From Augochlora pura (Eukaryota > Arthropoda > Insecta > Hymenoptera > Halictidae): 64,000 nt of DNA. The stretch is taken from contig NC_135773.1 of assembly GCF_028453695.1 (NCBI RefSeq), forward strand, positions 22,307,782 to 22,371,781. The letters run 5' to 3'. Shown here piece by piece: positions 11,923-23,524 of this stretch (its first letter is position 1; every line of letters begins with the position of its first letter). Position numbers and translations under genes: made by a program. The notes beneath the pieces were generated by a model. That model did not search any database. It worked only from the letters and a program-made list of their open reading frames with translations, and had not been told where the DNA came from.

Positions 11923-12654
11923 GCAATTTCATATTAATCGAGATACGCTTCCAATTATAATGCCGATCGCGTAAATGAACAGGGCGATTTTTAAATTCAC
12001 CCGAATTTAGCATCACGGTCCATTAATTAGCGGAACTGACAGAGGGATATTGATCCTCTAACCGCCATAATGAGCAAAGCGCAGATATATTCGCATCATC
12101 TCGACGCCGTCAAATATTTTGTACTATACTATATTATACGCTGACACGCGAAATTCATGTTTCATAATTTGCTTTCAGATGCATTTGAAATAATAGCAAT
12201 AATATCAAGCAATTAATTATCCCTTTACGTTCTTATCTCATATACGACGAAAGAAATAATCTTCCAATTAATATGCGAGAAACAATTTTATTTTATTTTA
12301 TTTTATTTTACTCTTATTAAAGATATAATCCTTCATATATAATATTCAGCGAAAAGATCATATTTTAAGAAATCTTTCCAGCAATTTACTTTTGGTAAAC
12401 CACTTTTATCCAAAGGGTCATTCTTACGAGATTTTTATTTAGAGTAATCTGATGAATGGGGGTTTGCGAGAAAGAGAGAAGGGTTGTCATCCCTTAGAAA
12501 AATGTTTCTTTATCGGATAATCCTTTAACACACCAAAGACCGGTCCTTTTATGTCAGACACAGAGCTGATACTTCAATCGCCGTATAATATTCTAGAATC
12601 TCGCATTTACATCGAACAATTGCTTCGATTAAACGTAGCAGAAAATACCGTGTC
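11923..12654. other. AT-rich unassigned DNA
   Basis: Includes a short TTTTA repeat (about 12288-12312). No other structure seen. Confidence 0.5.
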
Positions 12655-12888
12655 ATTTAAAATATTATTTCAGATATTTGCAAAATGAAATATTTCAGAT
12701 ATTTGCAAAATGAAATATTATTTCAGATAATTGCAATATGAAATATTATTTCAGATATTTGCAATATGAAATATTATTTTAGATAATTGCAACATGAAAT
12801 ATTATTTCAGATTTTTGCAATATAAAATATTATTTCAGATATTTGCAAAATGAAATATTATTTCAGATACTTGCAAAATGAAATACCA
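12655..12888 (+). repeat. 28-bp tandem repeat (TTTGCAAAATGAAATATTAT...)
   Basis: About eight copies of the unit ATTTGCAAAATGAAATATTA followed by TTTCAGAT, with single-base drift and one short unit near 12690. Confidence 0.92.
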
Positions 12889-13139
12889 CGTTGCGACGTT
12901 ATTTAAGATGGAAATTGGAAATAATTGTACAGTGAAATATACCATATTATTCACATTAATATCTCAGAGAACTATAAAATACCGAGCCAATTTAAAAGAT
13001 TGTTTGAACCGACAATAAAACGAAATATTTCTAATTATATCATTTATATGTTATTGGTTATTCGTAATAATATTTCGTATAAATTTGTTTCCAAATTCGC
13101 TGAGGTCTTTCGATTTGATATCTAAACGGTATACGATAC

Positions 13140-13990
13140 GCTCAGGCCCCAGTTCCGGCCGCATCAATTCATCCGGGTTCAACGTCCAACAACCCACCCT
13201 TCCCCCCCCTCCTCACCCCCCGAAACCACCCCCGCCGCCCCGGTAACGACGCCGGGCATAACAATTTAGCTTGGAAGCGGCGAATCCCTTTCGCCAGTTA
13301 AATTTTATACCCAGCCCCGTAACGACTTCTTTATGGGATCGATTTCCGCGAGCCAGGGGGTAACGGTAACGTGGGGTGGTGGGTGGGGGAAGTGGGGGTT
13401 GCGTTCACCCGGCGAGGTATTTAATCCCGGCCGGTAATTACGGCGAATTCGATCGAATTGATGGCGGAGCCGGGTGCGTCGGTTGAGTTATCACCGGACT
13501 GCCAGAAACAGGGCCGGACTTCGTGACCCGATATTGTGCCCGGAACGTTCCCGATATTGGCAAAGCGTCCCCTCCCCCCCCCCGGGGGGGGGGGCACCCC
13601 GGGAACAGAAGAACAATAGGAGCAGCGGCGTGTGTGCCTCCGCCCGACCCGCTATCTCGAACCAGACACGGCGCGGTCTCTCTCTCTCTCTCTCTCTCCC
13701 TCTCTCTCTCTCTCTCCCCTTTTGCTTTCGCCTCGGCTTTACCCAGTCGCGGGGCTTTTCCCTACGCGGGAGATCGTCCCGAGGCTACGGCTCCGAACAC
13801 GTTCCCGCGTCCCGTGATACCAGGAGAAGAACACTGTGCGCGACCTTCGCCCCCCCGTGAAACGATCGCGTCGCAACCCCCGCGCGAAAATAGGCGACGC
13901 GAATCGAGCCGCTTCCCTTTGCACCGCGTCGCCGCCATGATGGATGGCACTCGCTCCTGTTCCCGTGTCGCAGAAAGCCTTTCTCTAGTG
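13140..13990. other. CpG-rich island with (CT)n and poly-C/poly-G
   Basis: GC-rich in contrast to the AT-rich flanks. Contains poly-C patches (about 13201-13240 and 13571-13594) and a CT microsatellite (13676-13718). The stretch 13245-13370 is low in simple repeats and may hold regulatory sequence. Overlapping frames on both strands are composition artefacts. Confidence 0.4.
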
Positions 13991-14224
13991 CACTGGATCA
14001 AACGGCGGCCGGAACAATTTTTTTTTTTAAATATTCCGCGTACACGGTTTCGAGATGCGATTTTATGCAGTGATTGGATGGAGAGCATTTTTAATGAAAA
14101 TGTGATCGAGACTGTTTTAAATCGGTCAAGATAGTTATTTAGCAATTTTGATACAGTTGGTTGGAAAGGGGTAGATACTGTCCTTGATAGCACTAGATAA
14201 TTTTTGTAATAATTACTACCCTTT

Positions 14225-14358
14225 CCAGGCTTTGATCACAGGAGAATTCAATTTAATTTAATTTCGATTTGAAAGAAATTAATAATATTCCTATTTATTA
14301 GATCTCATATGGAATCTTTAACGCTAGTCTGACTCGTCAGTATAGTGCGAATGGTTAA
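14225..14358 (-). mobile_element. TTAA MITE family C, truncated
   Basis: Reverse family C left-end sequence (TTAATAATATTCCTATTTAT, then TAGTCTGACTCGTCAGTATA). It ends at TTAA 14355-14358, which it shares with the next element. Confidence 0.65.
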
Positions 14359-14597
14359 CCCTTTCCACTCGAACGGTGACTCTGAGGCACCACTAAAATT
14401 GTCACAGAACGTTGCAAAATAATTTTTATACTAAAAAGATTAGATTTCAAAAATTATTGAAAGTCCAACTGTCGTTGCACGAGTTGCAAAATTCAATTTC
14501 GTACGAATAAAATACGTCTTATAATTTAAAGTGGAAATGATATATGTCGGAAGAGTCATTTTAGAATTACAGTTAAAATGGCTTCACAAGGGGTTAA
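14355..14597 (+). mobile_element. TTAA MITE family A, complete
   Basis: TTAACCCTTTCCACTCGAAC opens the copy. GGTGACTCTGAGGCACCACT, TTTGCACGAGTT-like core and TTAGAATTACAGTTAAAATG follow, and it closes CACAAGGGGTTAA. Length about 243 bp, close to other full copies at 31732 and 33595. No coding capacity. Confidence 0.9.
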
Positions 14598-14619
14598 TTT
14601 TCACGCCGCGAAACACAAT

Positions 14620-15410
14620 AGGGACTCGGTGACCCTTTAGGGACTCGGTGCGACGTAACCACCCTAAACCGTCTTCCCCCCCTTTTATCGCATTCCGGCG
14701 ACGAGCATCTCCATAACCGTCTCTTTTTCATCCGATCGAGCGCAGCCGCGTCGCGGGACAAGCGTCGCGTTGTCGCGGCCCGGCCCGAAGAAAAACGGTT
14801 GTTAAGCAGCCACAGCGGGGAATTTTTGCGCCGCGTGCGACGCCTCGTATCGCCGCCGCCGCGTGCTAATGGACCGCGACGTTTTTACAGGCGGGACTAA
14901 AAGCCCCGGGCCATAAAAGTGACGTTTCGCGTGCAAGCTATTTATTCGCGCACGGCCTGTCGGAGCGCGCGCGCGCGCGAGCGCTCGCGGACGGCTGTTA
15001 CTCTTCCGCGCGCGGGGTTGATAAGCGCCGCGTGGCGACGGGTCGCGCGCGCGCGCGCGCTCTTCACGGACACGGCCGGTGTTTCCGGTTCGCGAGCGTG
15101 TCTCTCGCGCGCGAGAGAGAGCCGCGAGCGGTGTGTCTTCCAGAGTTATAGATAAAACAAGCCGGGATTCGTGGCGCTCTAACGAAGCGATAGCGAACGT
15201 CTACGCGTGCGAGAGTCGTTTTCTTTCGCTGGTGCCGAGGCGACACTTGTTATCTAGGCGGACCGAGAGATGATAAAGATGCCACGGACGGCAACGTATG
15301 TCCTTTCCTAGACGCTCTAATTGTCGCTCGTATCGTACGTGCGCGTATCTATAGGGTGGACGCGTGATTTTCGTGACACGATTTTCACAGCGTTTTGAAC
15401 TGGAAGAGAC
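14620..15410. other. CpG-rich island with alternating CG tracts
   Basis: Very CpG-dense, with CGCGCG runs at about 14967-14985 and 15046-15060, which could adopt Z-DNA. No gene is supported: all six frames are open over short distances. Confidence 0.4.
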
Positions 15411-15422
15411 AGCGACTGCGAG

Positions 15423-15618
15423 TTAACCCTTTGCATTCGATGCCATTTTAACTGTAACTCTAAGGTAATTTATTCGACACGTAGCATTTTATAAGGCAAA
15501 GTGTATTTTGTTATTAAATAATTTTTTAAATATGTGTCTTTGTAATAGAAATATTATTCTGAAACTTGATGTGACAATTGCAATTCCTCAGAGTCACCGT
15601 TCGAGTGCGAAGGGTTGA
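15423..15618 (-). mobile_element. TTAA MITE family A, slightly shortened
   Basis: Begins TTAACCCTTTGCATTCGATG and ends CCGTTCGAGTGCGAAGGG followed by TTGA. Reverse orientation, with CTCAGAGTCACC at the right. Confidence 0.85.
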
Positions 15619-15619
15619 T

Positions 15620-16672
15620 ACGTCGAAGATCGAGGGGAACACGATACGCAGAAAACAAACAAAATGAACGAACATGAATGAACAAAATAAACGAACTAAA
15701 TTCCGAACCCAATAAGAATTAGAAGTCCCGTTCGCCGAAGCAAATAACTCGAGTCCCATCGAAACGGTACCTCCGTTTTTGGTAGGCGCAGAATATATCG
15801 CCACCGCGTTGAAATCGGAGCAAATTGCTGAATTCCAGGCCGTAGCAAAAAGGCTGTCAGCTCTCTGACTTGTCTCGCGAACACGAGACTGCTTCCCTGT
15901 TCTTCGCCGTAGCAGGATATCTCGCCTCTGTCCGCCATTTTGCGGCCGTCTTACCGCGCGAACCGCGATCTGCATTCCGCTCGGTACGCGACTGTCCGCG
16001 GCATATTTTCCGTTTGTAGCCGTGCAGCAGCCTAGCGGTGCGTCGCCACGCGAAAAAAGGTCGGCTTTTAAAAGCGACGTTTCTCATCCGGGAACCTGAA
16101 CCGCGTCGGCCCGGAATGCATATTCGCCGGGTATTTTTGAAATTATGAATACGGCCGGCCGATGGCCGGACAAGCGAACAAGTTCTCCCGTAAGCGGATC
16201 TCCGGCTGTTCGAAGCACACTGTCTTGAAGCAGTCGCGTCAAATATGGAGAACAGCGTCGAGTTCTCCCGCTTTCCCCTTGCTGTCCGCGCGATCGCCAG
16301 ATGGGATCGATGGATTTGTTTCGGCTCCGCGCGATTTCTATCGCGACGTATGATTTAATACAAGGATATTTATAGGCAGATTTCTCATTGATCATATAAC
16401 TTTAGTAATTATGGTTAAATACTATTATTCGCTATAATACGCTAATATAAATAATTATGGTTATATTAAAAACACTATATATATTAAAAAATTAACGGGA
16501 ATTACCGTGCGCGTTGTTGTATATTTTTTAGCAGCGATAGGATTGGATTTGCACGGTTAAACTTTGTACTATTATTTTAGTAATATAGTATATGCTAGAA
16601 TAAAAGTTGCCCATAGAAAGATTTTTATATTATTATTTTATTATTTTTATTATAGGAAGATTTTAACACGTT
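15620..16672. other. Spacer with a GC-rich core
   Basis: 15860-16350 is CpG-rich, the remainder AT-rich. Short frames overlap on both strands. No element ends seen before 16673. Confidence 0.4.
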
Positions 16673-17129
16673 CGTCGCCGCGTCACCCATAGCTGGATGA
16701 CAGGTATACTTCTGTGGGTGCCTCGTCACCCAAATATGGATGACACTCTTCTTGCTCCAGTTAAATAGGATTTTATTTATTTTATTTATTCAAATCATGA
16801 AAATCCCATTTGTAGTACAGGAATTTAATGGGATCAGCACTGGCAAACATAAAATATATAAGCTAAAAATACTAGAAAGATTCATGCGTCATTATATTTG
16901 TTATACATTCATTTATACTTAATGTATAATATTCTTTAATGTCTAAAATGTATAAAATTCTTTCCTGTCTAAAATTTATATTTCATGTATAAAAGTCTTG
17001 GAGATCTAAAATTTATATTTAATGCATAAAAGTCTTGGAGATCTAAAATTTGTATTTAATGTATAATATTCTTTAATTTCTGAAATTTATATTTGATATA
17101 TAAAAGTCGCTGGACGACGAACGTGTTAA
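16673..17129 (+). mobile_element. TTAA MITE family F, complete
   Basis: Opens TTAACACGTTCGTCGCCGCG and closes GGACGACGAACGTGTTAA, so CACGTTCGTCG is an inverted terminus flanked by TTAA. The left arm contains CACCCATAGCTGGATGAC and a second GTCACCCAAATATGGATGAC. The right half is a roughly 40-bp tandem repeat with TAAAATTTATATTTAATG and ATAAAAGTCTTGGAGAT. The 60-codon frame inside is not a gene. Confidence 0.88.
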
Positions 17130-17579
17130 GGGTTGAAAACGTCATTGCCGATGAACTAGAATTACAATTCTCCTCAACGATTAACGTTCATATACTCTAT
17201 AAAAAAAATATATCGAATCCACGATGAATTTGTTCAGGGTTTATCAATCGTCTCTTCTAACAATCTCCTCTTCCAGCGTCGCGCTGTGACATCAGCCGCC
17301 GATTTTCTTGCGAATATTTATACAGAGCCAATACTCGTTAAGAGGAGCGGCGCGTTTGCATATGAAAGGATCGGGATTCTAGGCACGCGAGCCGCGAAAG
17401 TGTTACGACGCGGCTCGAGAATTTGAATGCCAGGAGTTTCTTTCGAAAGGACACTCACCGACGGCGCGCGGTTCCCCGCTGGAAAAACTGATCCTTAAGT
17501 TTTCTTGAACTTCTGCGCGAGCTCGGTCGATAGCTATTGATCGGAATCTTTTCTCCTCGGACGAGAGGTCGTTCTTTCT

Positions 17580-18085
17580 TGCAAAGAGATGCAGAATCTG
17601 TGCTGAATATGCATGGTCTGCAACATCCATAGGCTGCGCGGTGGACTCGTGAAGTATACAGGGTGAACCGTAAATCTTGGTAGTTGAGGTTAGGGTATCG
17701 ACGATCTCCATAAAAAGAATTTAAATCTCAGAAATACAAAATCGCAAAGAAATACAGAAACTATACTGAATATAGTCTGCAACAACAACCATAGGCTGTA
17801 TATCGAACTCGAAAGTATACAGGGTTAACCGTAAATCTTGGTAGAAGAGGTTAGGGTAATGACGATCTCCATAAAAAGAATTTAAATCTCAGAAATACAT
17901 CGCAAAGAAATACAGAAACTATACTGAATATAGTCTGCAACAACAACCATAGGCTGTATATCGATCTCGAAAGTATACAGGGTGTACCGCAATTCGTGAT
18001 AGAAGAGAATAGGTTAACAAAGACTAAAAAAAATTGCATGAAAAGAATTTCACTCTCAAAAATACAACATCGAAAAACAGACAAC
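17580..18085 (+). repeat. 160-bp tandem repeat, about three copies
   Basis: AGTATACAGGGTG(A/T)ACCG recurs at about 17653, 17814 and 17972 (161 and 158 bp spacing). The last two units share long near-identical blocks such as ACAGAAACTATACTGAATAT and AACAACAACCATAGGCTGTA. The first and last partial units are more diverged. The minus-strand frames here derive from the repeat. Origin unknown. ACAGGGTG(T) resembles DNA-transposon termini, but no closing terminus is seen. Confidence 0.85.
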
Positions 18086-18640
18086 TCGTCGACGAGTCAC
18101 AAAACTCTATGCACCGTCGAACCTGCAATTAATTCGCGCTTACCGGCGTTAGTCCTGGACAAATGAATTTTATTCGATAGGGGTATCAAGTATTCAGTTA
18201 GCCGGGCGGGGTAGCCGTAGGGCGTAGAAACTCGTTTAAAATTCCAATCGAGCCAAGTAGAATCGCGATCGATGGGAGGGGAAAAACAGAGGGGGGGAGT
18301 TGGCCGGGTAGTCGGTCCGCGATTCCACAGGGGATCGGTCAGCCGATCTCACCGGACACTTTTGTCAACGAGGCACCCCCTCTCTCTACGTTTTTCGCAG
18401 GGAGGAGAGACACCGCCGAGAAGAAGATCCAAGCGGAACCCGCAAACGACGAGAGCAAAGCGATGACCTAGATGCGCGACGCGAATGAACGGGAAGGAAA
18501 CGACAATAATTAGGAGAGATTAACCTGCAAGCTCGACAATAAACACGTAAGACTGACGGGAATCGATTAGTTTTGCTGAGGATAGCGTTCCTGGCGAATG
18601 GGGGTTGGAACGGAGGTTTGCTTGGAAGGAGACGAGTAAC
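18086..18640. other. GC-leaning spacer
   Basis: 18180-18480 is GC-rich and without recognisable domains. Nothing else seen. Confidence 0.4.
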
Positions 18641-19035
18641 TGGGATAGTTACGAGAAATTGATATAGTTGCGAGTGGTTGATATGGTTACGAGTAACTGG
18701 TATAGTTACGAGTAATTGGTATAGTTACGAGCAACTGGTATAGTTACGAGCAAGTGATATAGTTACGAGTAACTGATACAGTTTCTCGAACAACTGCTAT
18801 AGTCACTGATAATAAAATAAAAATAAAAATAACTAAAAGTAAATAAAAATACCTGGTATAATTACAAGCAACTGCTACAGTTACTCGCAACTGGTATAGT
18901 TACGAGCAAGTGATATAATTACGAGTAACTGGTACAGTTTCGAGCAACTGGTATAATCACTGATAATAAAATAAAAATAAAAGTAACTGGTATAATTACA
19001 AGCAACCGCTATAGTTACTCACAACAAATATAATT
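18640..19035 (+). repeat. 19-bp tandem repeat (TAGTTACGAGCAACTGGTA)n with higher-order duplication
   Basis: GAGTAACTGGTATAGTTAC-type units repeat about fifteen times. Two larger blocks ending CACTGATAATAAAATAAAAA occur at about 18803 and 18957, showing a second duplication level. Confidence 0.9.
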
Positions 19036-19055
19036 GCGAGTAACGAAGAAAGAAA

Positions 19056-19106
19056 CTAGAAGACCAGCGAAGACCAGCGAAGACCAGCGAAGAATAGCGA
19101 AGAGCA
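19056..19106 (+). repeat. 10-bp tandem repeat (GAAGACCAGC)n
   Basis: Three exact units, then GAAGAATAGC and a partial unit. Confidence 0.9.
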
Positions 19107-19666
19107 TCTACAAAGAGTGTCCACGAAGATCGCGCGAAATATATTTTCGTCGGCGTGTTCTCGGCCTTTTTCGCGAGGGAATCGTCGGCCCCTATCACAG
19201 GGATGTAAAGTAGATTGGGATGGGTCACGAGAAACGACAGATTCGTAAGGAAGCCTGGGAAAAAATGTCGCACCGCGTCTGAGAGGAGAGACGATCTCAG
19301 GGATCACCTGCGCAGAGAGTTTTCGATCGAGAAAAGGACGCCGCCGCGGTCGGGCCCAGAGAAAGGAGAGATGTCACTGAATCACAGATACTACGTGAGT
19401 ATCATGCCACCCTTTTCAAGGATTTAGAGGCTCGGGAGAAGATTAAATTCCGAGATCTCTCCTGAGCCGAACAATAAACGTTCCCTTTACATTTTTCCTT
19501 ACGATCATTCTTCACTTCTCCTTTATTACTGGAAATATAAAGTCGATTCTTCTGTTCTCCATATTTTTATTACTTTTTTTATTGTTCAATGATGTTTCAG
19601 CCGAAGAGTATACCTGATTGCATTACGATGTGTGATGTATTGTGCATAATAATTGTTTACAGGTTA

Positions 19667-19766
19667 NNNNNNNNNNNNNNNNNNNNNNNNNNNNNNNNNN
19701 NNNNNNNNNNNNNNNNNNNNNNNNNNNNNNNNNNNNNNNNNNNNNNNNNNNNNNNNNNNNNNNNNN
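19667..19766. other. Assembly gap, 100 N, bordered by (AG)n
   Basis: A run of 100 N followed at once by about 10 AG units, so the gap probably formed at a long microsatellite. Confidence 0.99.
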
Positions 19767-20279
19767 AGAGAGAGAGAGAGAGAGAGGGAGGTAGAATTTA
19801 GGGCGCGCCACGGAAATTTAGGTTCTTATGCACGACACCGGCGCCGGATACGTGACGCTTTAAACGGGCGGCTCGGGTAGAAGGGACGTTCCCGGCGTTA
19901 TTCCGCCTTAACAATCTGTCGATAATAGGCCTGGAGTGTCATCGAGCGCGGGGAGAAAAAGGAAATCGAGGATTGGCCAGGGTGCCAAGATCCAGCGCAG
20001 CTGGGTCAGGACGTCGAGAGGGTTGCTCCCGTTAACGTTTCGATGATGGTATAAAGAGACGGAACGCGCGCGCGCGCGCTGCGCGGGGGAGGAGGAAGGG
20101 AGCGACAACGCTCGCGTCGCGTTTTCTACGTGCCTCGGGTCTGTTCATAATTTCCACGAGTTTTGCCACGACGCGAAACAGAATCTTCCGGAGGGAGGAC
20201 CGGCGTGCCAAGAACAGGGTCTGGCGTCGGACGTTGTATCGCTTCTCGTGACCGGGTTTAATGAATTTCTCGAATTTAT

Positions 20280-20420
20280 TTAACCCCTTCCACTGTAATA
20301 ACGAGTCAGATAAAGATTCCACGCGAGATCTAGTAAATTAATAAATTGATAATTTCTTCTAAATCGAAATGGAATTGAATACGGCTAAATCGAAATAAAA
20401 TTGAATTCTTCTGTTATTAA
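20280..20420 (+). mobile_element. TTAA MITE family C, left part
   Basis: TTAACCCCTTCCACTGTAAT, then GATTCCACGCGAGATCTAGT, then a short internal duplication of AAATCGAAAT..AATTGAAT. The copy is interrupted at TTAA 20417-20420 by the next element. Confidence 0.8.
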
Positions 20421-20609
20421 CCCTTTCGGTAGGAGCTGGTACAAATAACAGAATTTTATGTCTCTCAATATTAAAGCTGGAAGCAACATTTTTTGTTTAA
20501 AGAAACACTGTGTCATTGAGCACAATTTTTATTTAACGTTTAGGACGATCTTTATATAACGCGTATTTTCTAAACGCAGCGTGGAAGGGGTTGTACTACA
20601 AAGGGTTAA
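20417..20609 (+). mobile_element. TTAA MITE, unassigned subfamily J
   Basis: Starts TTAACCCTTTCGGTAGGAGC and ends GTACTACAAAGGGTTAA. The right arm GCAGCGTGGAAGGGGTTGTA looks like a family C tail extended by a further terminus, so this may be a family C variant or a hybrid. Confidence 0.6.
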
Positions 20610-20757
20610 CCCTTTCGCTTGCAAGCGTCATTGAAAACAAACTTTCGCACCAAATCGTAACACAAATTGACTAAATCGTATGAAGAATAAAAATATTATA
20701 GATCACAGAAATTATCCTAGATTTTAAAATAAAATAGCTCCGAGTGCAAAGGGTTAA
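20606..20757 (+). mobile_element. TTAA MITE family A, internally deleted
   Basis: TTAACCCTTTCGCTTGCAAG to CTCCGAGTGCAAAGGGTTAA, only about 152 bp. Shares its left TTAA with the preceding element, forming a back-to-back array. Confidence 0.75.
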
Positions 20758-20798
20758 TAGCATATAAAAATCGTTGCTATTTAATCCTTTGCTTTATA

Positions 20799-20898
20799 NN
20801 NNNNNNNNNNNNNNNNNNNNNNNNNNNNNNNNNNNNNNNNNNNNNNNNNNNNNNNNNNNNNNNNNNNNNNNNNNNNNNNNNNNNNNNNNNNNNNNNNN
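20799..20898. other. Assembly gap, 100 N
   Basis: A run of 100 N. The sequence just before it (TTTAATCCTTTGC) looks like the start of another TTAA MITE, so a repeat probably caused the gap. Confidence 0.98.
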
Positions 20899-20929
20899 CG
20901 CCCGTTTCATAGTTTCCAACCTAATAACT

Positions 20930-21076
20930 TTCATTCATAGACTTTGATAACAGGAGAATTTATTTTTCTTTAGATATAGAAGACATAATAATTAATAATA
21001 TTCATTTTCAGTAGATCTTGCATGAAATCTATTAAAAAGAGTCTACTGACTCGTTATTATATTCCAAGGAGTTAAA
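20930..21076 (-). mobile_element. TTAA MITE family C, fragment
   Basis: Reverse family C left-end sequence: TTAATAATATTCATTTTCAG, then GATCTTGCATGAAATC, then CTGACTCGTTATTATATTCC. It ends AAGGAGTTAAAG. Confidence 0.65.
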
Positions 21077-21239
21077 GGAAATCAATGTTCCTTACTCTTC
21101 CGCATTGTACAGCCAATGCGGACAAAGAACCGGAAGGAAATATACCCAACACAATTTTAACCCGAAATCTCGGATACCACCCACCTATAATGTGCCCAAA
21201 GCGATTCTCTCTCTTTCTCTCTGTCTTTTGTTTCTTCGC

Positions 21240-21534
21240 CACTACCTTTTCTTCTTTAATTTTCTCTCCTGTTATCTTTCTCTCTTTTTCTCTAATTTTC
21301 TCTTCTACTATCTTTTTCTCTTTTTCTTTAATTTTCTCTCCCGTTATCTTTCTCTCTTTTTCTTTAATTTTCTCTCTTGTTATCTTTCTCTCTTTTTCTT
21401 TAATTTTCTCTTCTATTATCTTTCTCTCTTTTTCTTTAATTTTTTCTCCCGTTATCTTTCTCTCTTTTTCTTTAATTTTCTCTCCTGTTATCTTTCTCTC
21501 TTTTTCTTTAATTTTCTCTCATTCTCTCTTTTTC
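21240..21534 (+). repeat. 36-bp tandem repeat, about eight copies
   Basis: The unit TCTCTTTTTCTTTAATTTTC plus TCTCCTGTTATCTTTC repeats with a few substitutions. Since 36 is a multiple of three, it keeps long frames open in two phases (162 and 183 codons, with a repeating Ser-Phe-Ser-Leu-Ile-Phe pattern). That openness is a by-product of the period, not evidence of a protein. Confidence 0.95.
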
Positions 21535-21559
21535 AGTCTCTCCTTCTCCAGTTCACCGA

Positions 21560-22270
21560 AGACCCCGCGTTGAGAACCTCTCTCCGTTCTCACGGCGGGA
21601 TAAGTTTCGAGCTAGACAGAGTCGAGCCTCTCGGGATACGGGAAATTGTTTCATAAATCACGTCTTAGCTCCGCGCGCATCCTAGCCCCCGTTGCTCTGT
21701 ATAGACCTCGTTACTTCGCCGATGCATCCTTGGCGCATCCTGGGCGCATCGCGGCCCTCCCCATCATCGTCATCCCCCGCCCGCCTTTTCTCCGGAACTC
21801 TTTCAAAGGATCCTTCTTCGTTGGCCTGGCCGACGAACGAACGGGCGAACGAACGGACGGACGGACGACGACGATAACGACCGACCCGGCGAAGTGTTGG
21901 ACAATGGGCCTCTCGCATAATACGCGAACGTCCTTCCGGCGTGCCGGCGAGCGACCGCATATATTCTCTCTGTTGCACCTACGCACCCGGTGGGTGGACG
22001 CGGCCGGATTGGAAAAATTTCCTGTATCGCTCTTTGATCGGATTTTTGCTGCGGAGACGTTGCGGCGCACCGTGGATCTTCTCTCGGCGGTGTTCCATTA
22101 TCCTTGCTTGGGCTCTTGGCTCGACGCTGAACCAGAGTACGCGCTCGGATGCAGCGCCGGACCAGGAGAGATCCGGCTCGAAATCTCTTCCGCGGTGTCC
22201 TTTGATCGGAGCACGCGGACTTTGTCGTCGGATTCGCTCGGATTTTTTGTCGTTTCTTTTCTGGTATTTA
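21560..22270. other. GC-rich region with overlapping open frames
   Basis: A 214-codon plus frame (21646-22290) overlaps frames in other phases of similar length on both strands. No domain, signal peptide or codon bias separates it from the shadows. Contains (GAAC/GGAC)n near 21830-21865. Confidence 0.35.
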
Positions 22271-22348
22271 ATCTTTGTCGAATCTCGTGAAATTTTACGT
22301 GTACTAATATTTATGGACGCAGCTTTATGTTGCATTTCAATTTTAATT

Positions 22349-22572
22349 TTAACACTTTGCCGACCATTTAGCTCAACGTTACATTTTCGTTTCTACTTCG
22401 ATCTTATTTATTTTATTAATCGCGAAAGATATCTAATATTTAAAAAATTATATTGAAGAATTATAATTGAAGCTTACGGTAGTACAATCTAACACATTTA
22501 CCACAATAATAGATGTAAAATTGTTGACTATCGCGACGACAATTTATAGGCTTCAGGTCGATAAGGTGTTAA
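22349..22572 (+). mobile_element. TTAA MITE family K
   Basis: Opens TTAACACTTTGCCGACC and closes GGTCGATAAGGTGTTAA, an imperfect inverted terminus of about 13 bp flanked by TTAA. The copy at 25069-25301 has the same end type. Confidence 0.75.
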
Positions 22573-22625
22573 TTTCAATTTCAATTTTAATTTCATTTTC
22601 AATTTCAATTTCAATTTTAATTCTA
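22573..22625 (+). repeat. (TTTCAA/TTTTAA)n hexamer repeat
   Basis: ATTTCAATTTTAATTTCA-type hexamers follow directly after the preceding element. Confidence 0.8.
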
Positions 22626-23524
22626 GCGAGCTCCGTTTACATGGGTTATTACTGCTACACACGTAACTATAAATTAAGTATTTAATATAAACAATATATA
22701 ACATAATACAATTTTTCTGTATTCCAGTGGAATTTTAACAAGAGGTTAAAGAATCGAGTAATTCGTTTTAAAAACGTTCGACGAAGTTGCTAGAACCACC
22801 AATCGAATATAAATCATTTCGCGATATTAAAATAGGTCGCAAACTCTTTCACCGACCCGACGCCAATTTTCTGCGTCCATGTATCCTATTGTCATCGTCC
22901 ATCCAACTGTAACAGTGGACCAACATCGCTATTATTTACCGTTTTGTTAATCTCGAGCCAAACAAAGGCCGGCCGAGTTTATTCTAGTTTTTATTCGAAC
23001 GGTACTACGGCTTATTATATATATACTACTATTATACATATATATTATATATATTATACGTATATAATATTATACTACTATTTCCAAAGGCCCGGTGGCC
23101 ACACTCGAGCCGTTGAATGTAATCGATTCTGGAGGAAATTATCAGGACTCTCGGACCGGCGACGATAATAATGTTAGTAGAGTGGCCCGAGTTTTACCAA
23201 CACCGTCGCAAAACGGGAACGGCGGGGGTGTAGATGCACGAGAGAGAGAGAGAAAGAGAGTTTCTCTTCCAATAACTGTTTCTATTTCCAGCGGACCCGG
23301 AGGCCGCAACTTTTTCGCGGCTCCATTTATTTCTAAATCGCTCAGTGTCAAGCTATTTCCTGCGCGGAACGAAATTTACGTCGAGGGAAAATGGCGTTCG
23401 CGGGGGGGGCAGGGGGCGACGGTGAAAATTTGCCGACCCCTGCCGAGTCATCCCGACCGCCGAGAGAAACGTCGTTTCTCGATAACGCCCTGCGACGACC
23501 CTTCGAATTTCCCGGAAAAAAATA
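22626..23524. other. Spacer: AT-rich then GC-rich
   Basis: 22980-23080 is rich in ATATAT palindromes. 23090-23520 is GC-rich with a GA tract at about 23241-23260. No gene recognised. Confidence 0.4.

Noticed and set aside
13523..14134. 203-codon plus frame
   Set aside because: Includes a Ser/Leu run from (CT)n and poly-G/poly-C; composition artefact.
21085..21656. 162- and 183-codon plus frames rich in Ser/Phe/Leu
   Set aside because: Both come from a 36-bp tandem repeat whose period is a multiple of three, so two phases are open at once.
21646..22290. 214-codon plus frame
   Set aside because: GC-rich region with equally long frames in other phases and on the other strand; no recognisable domain.
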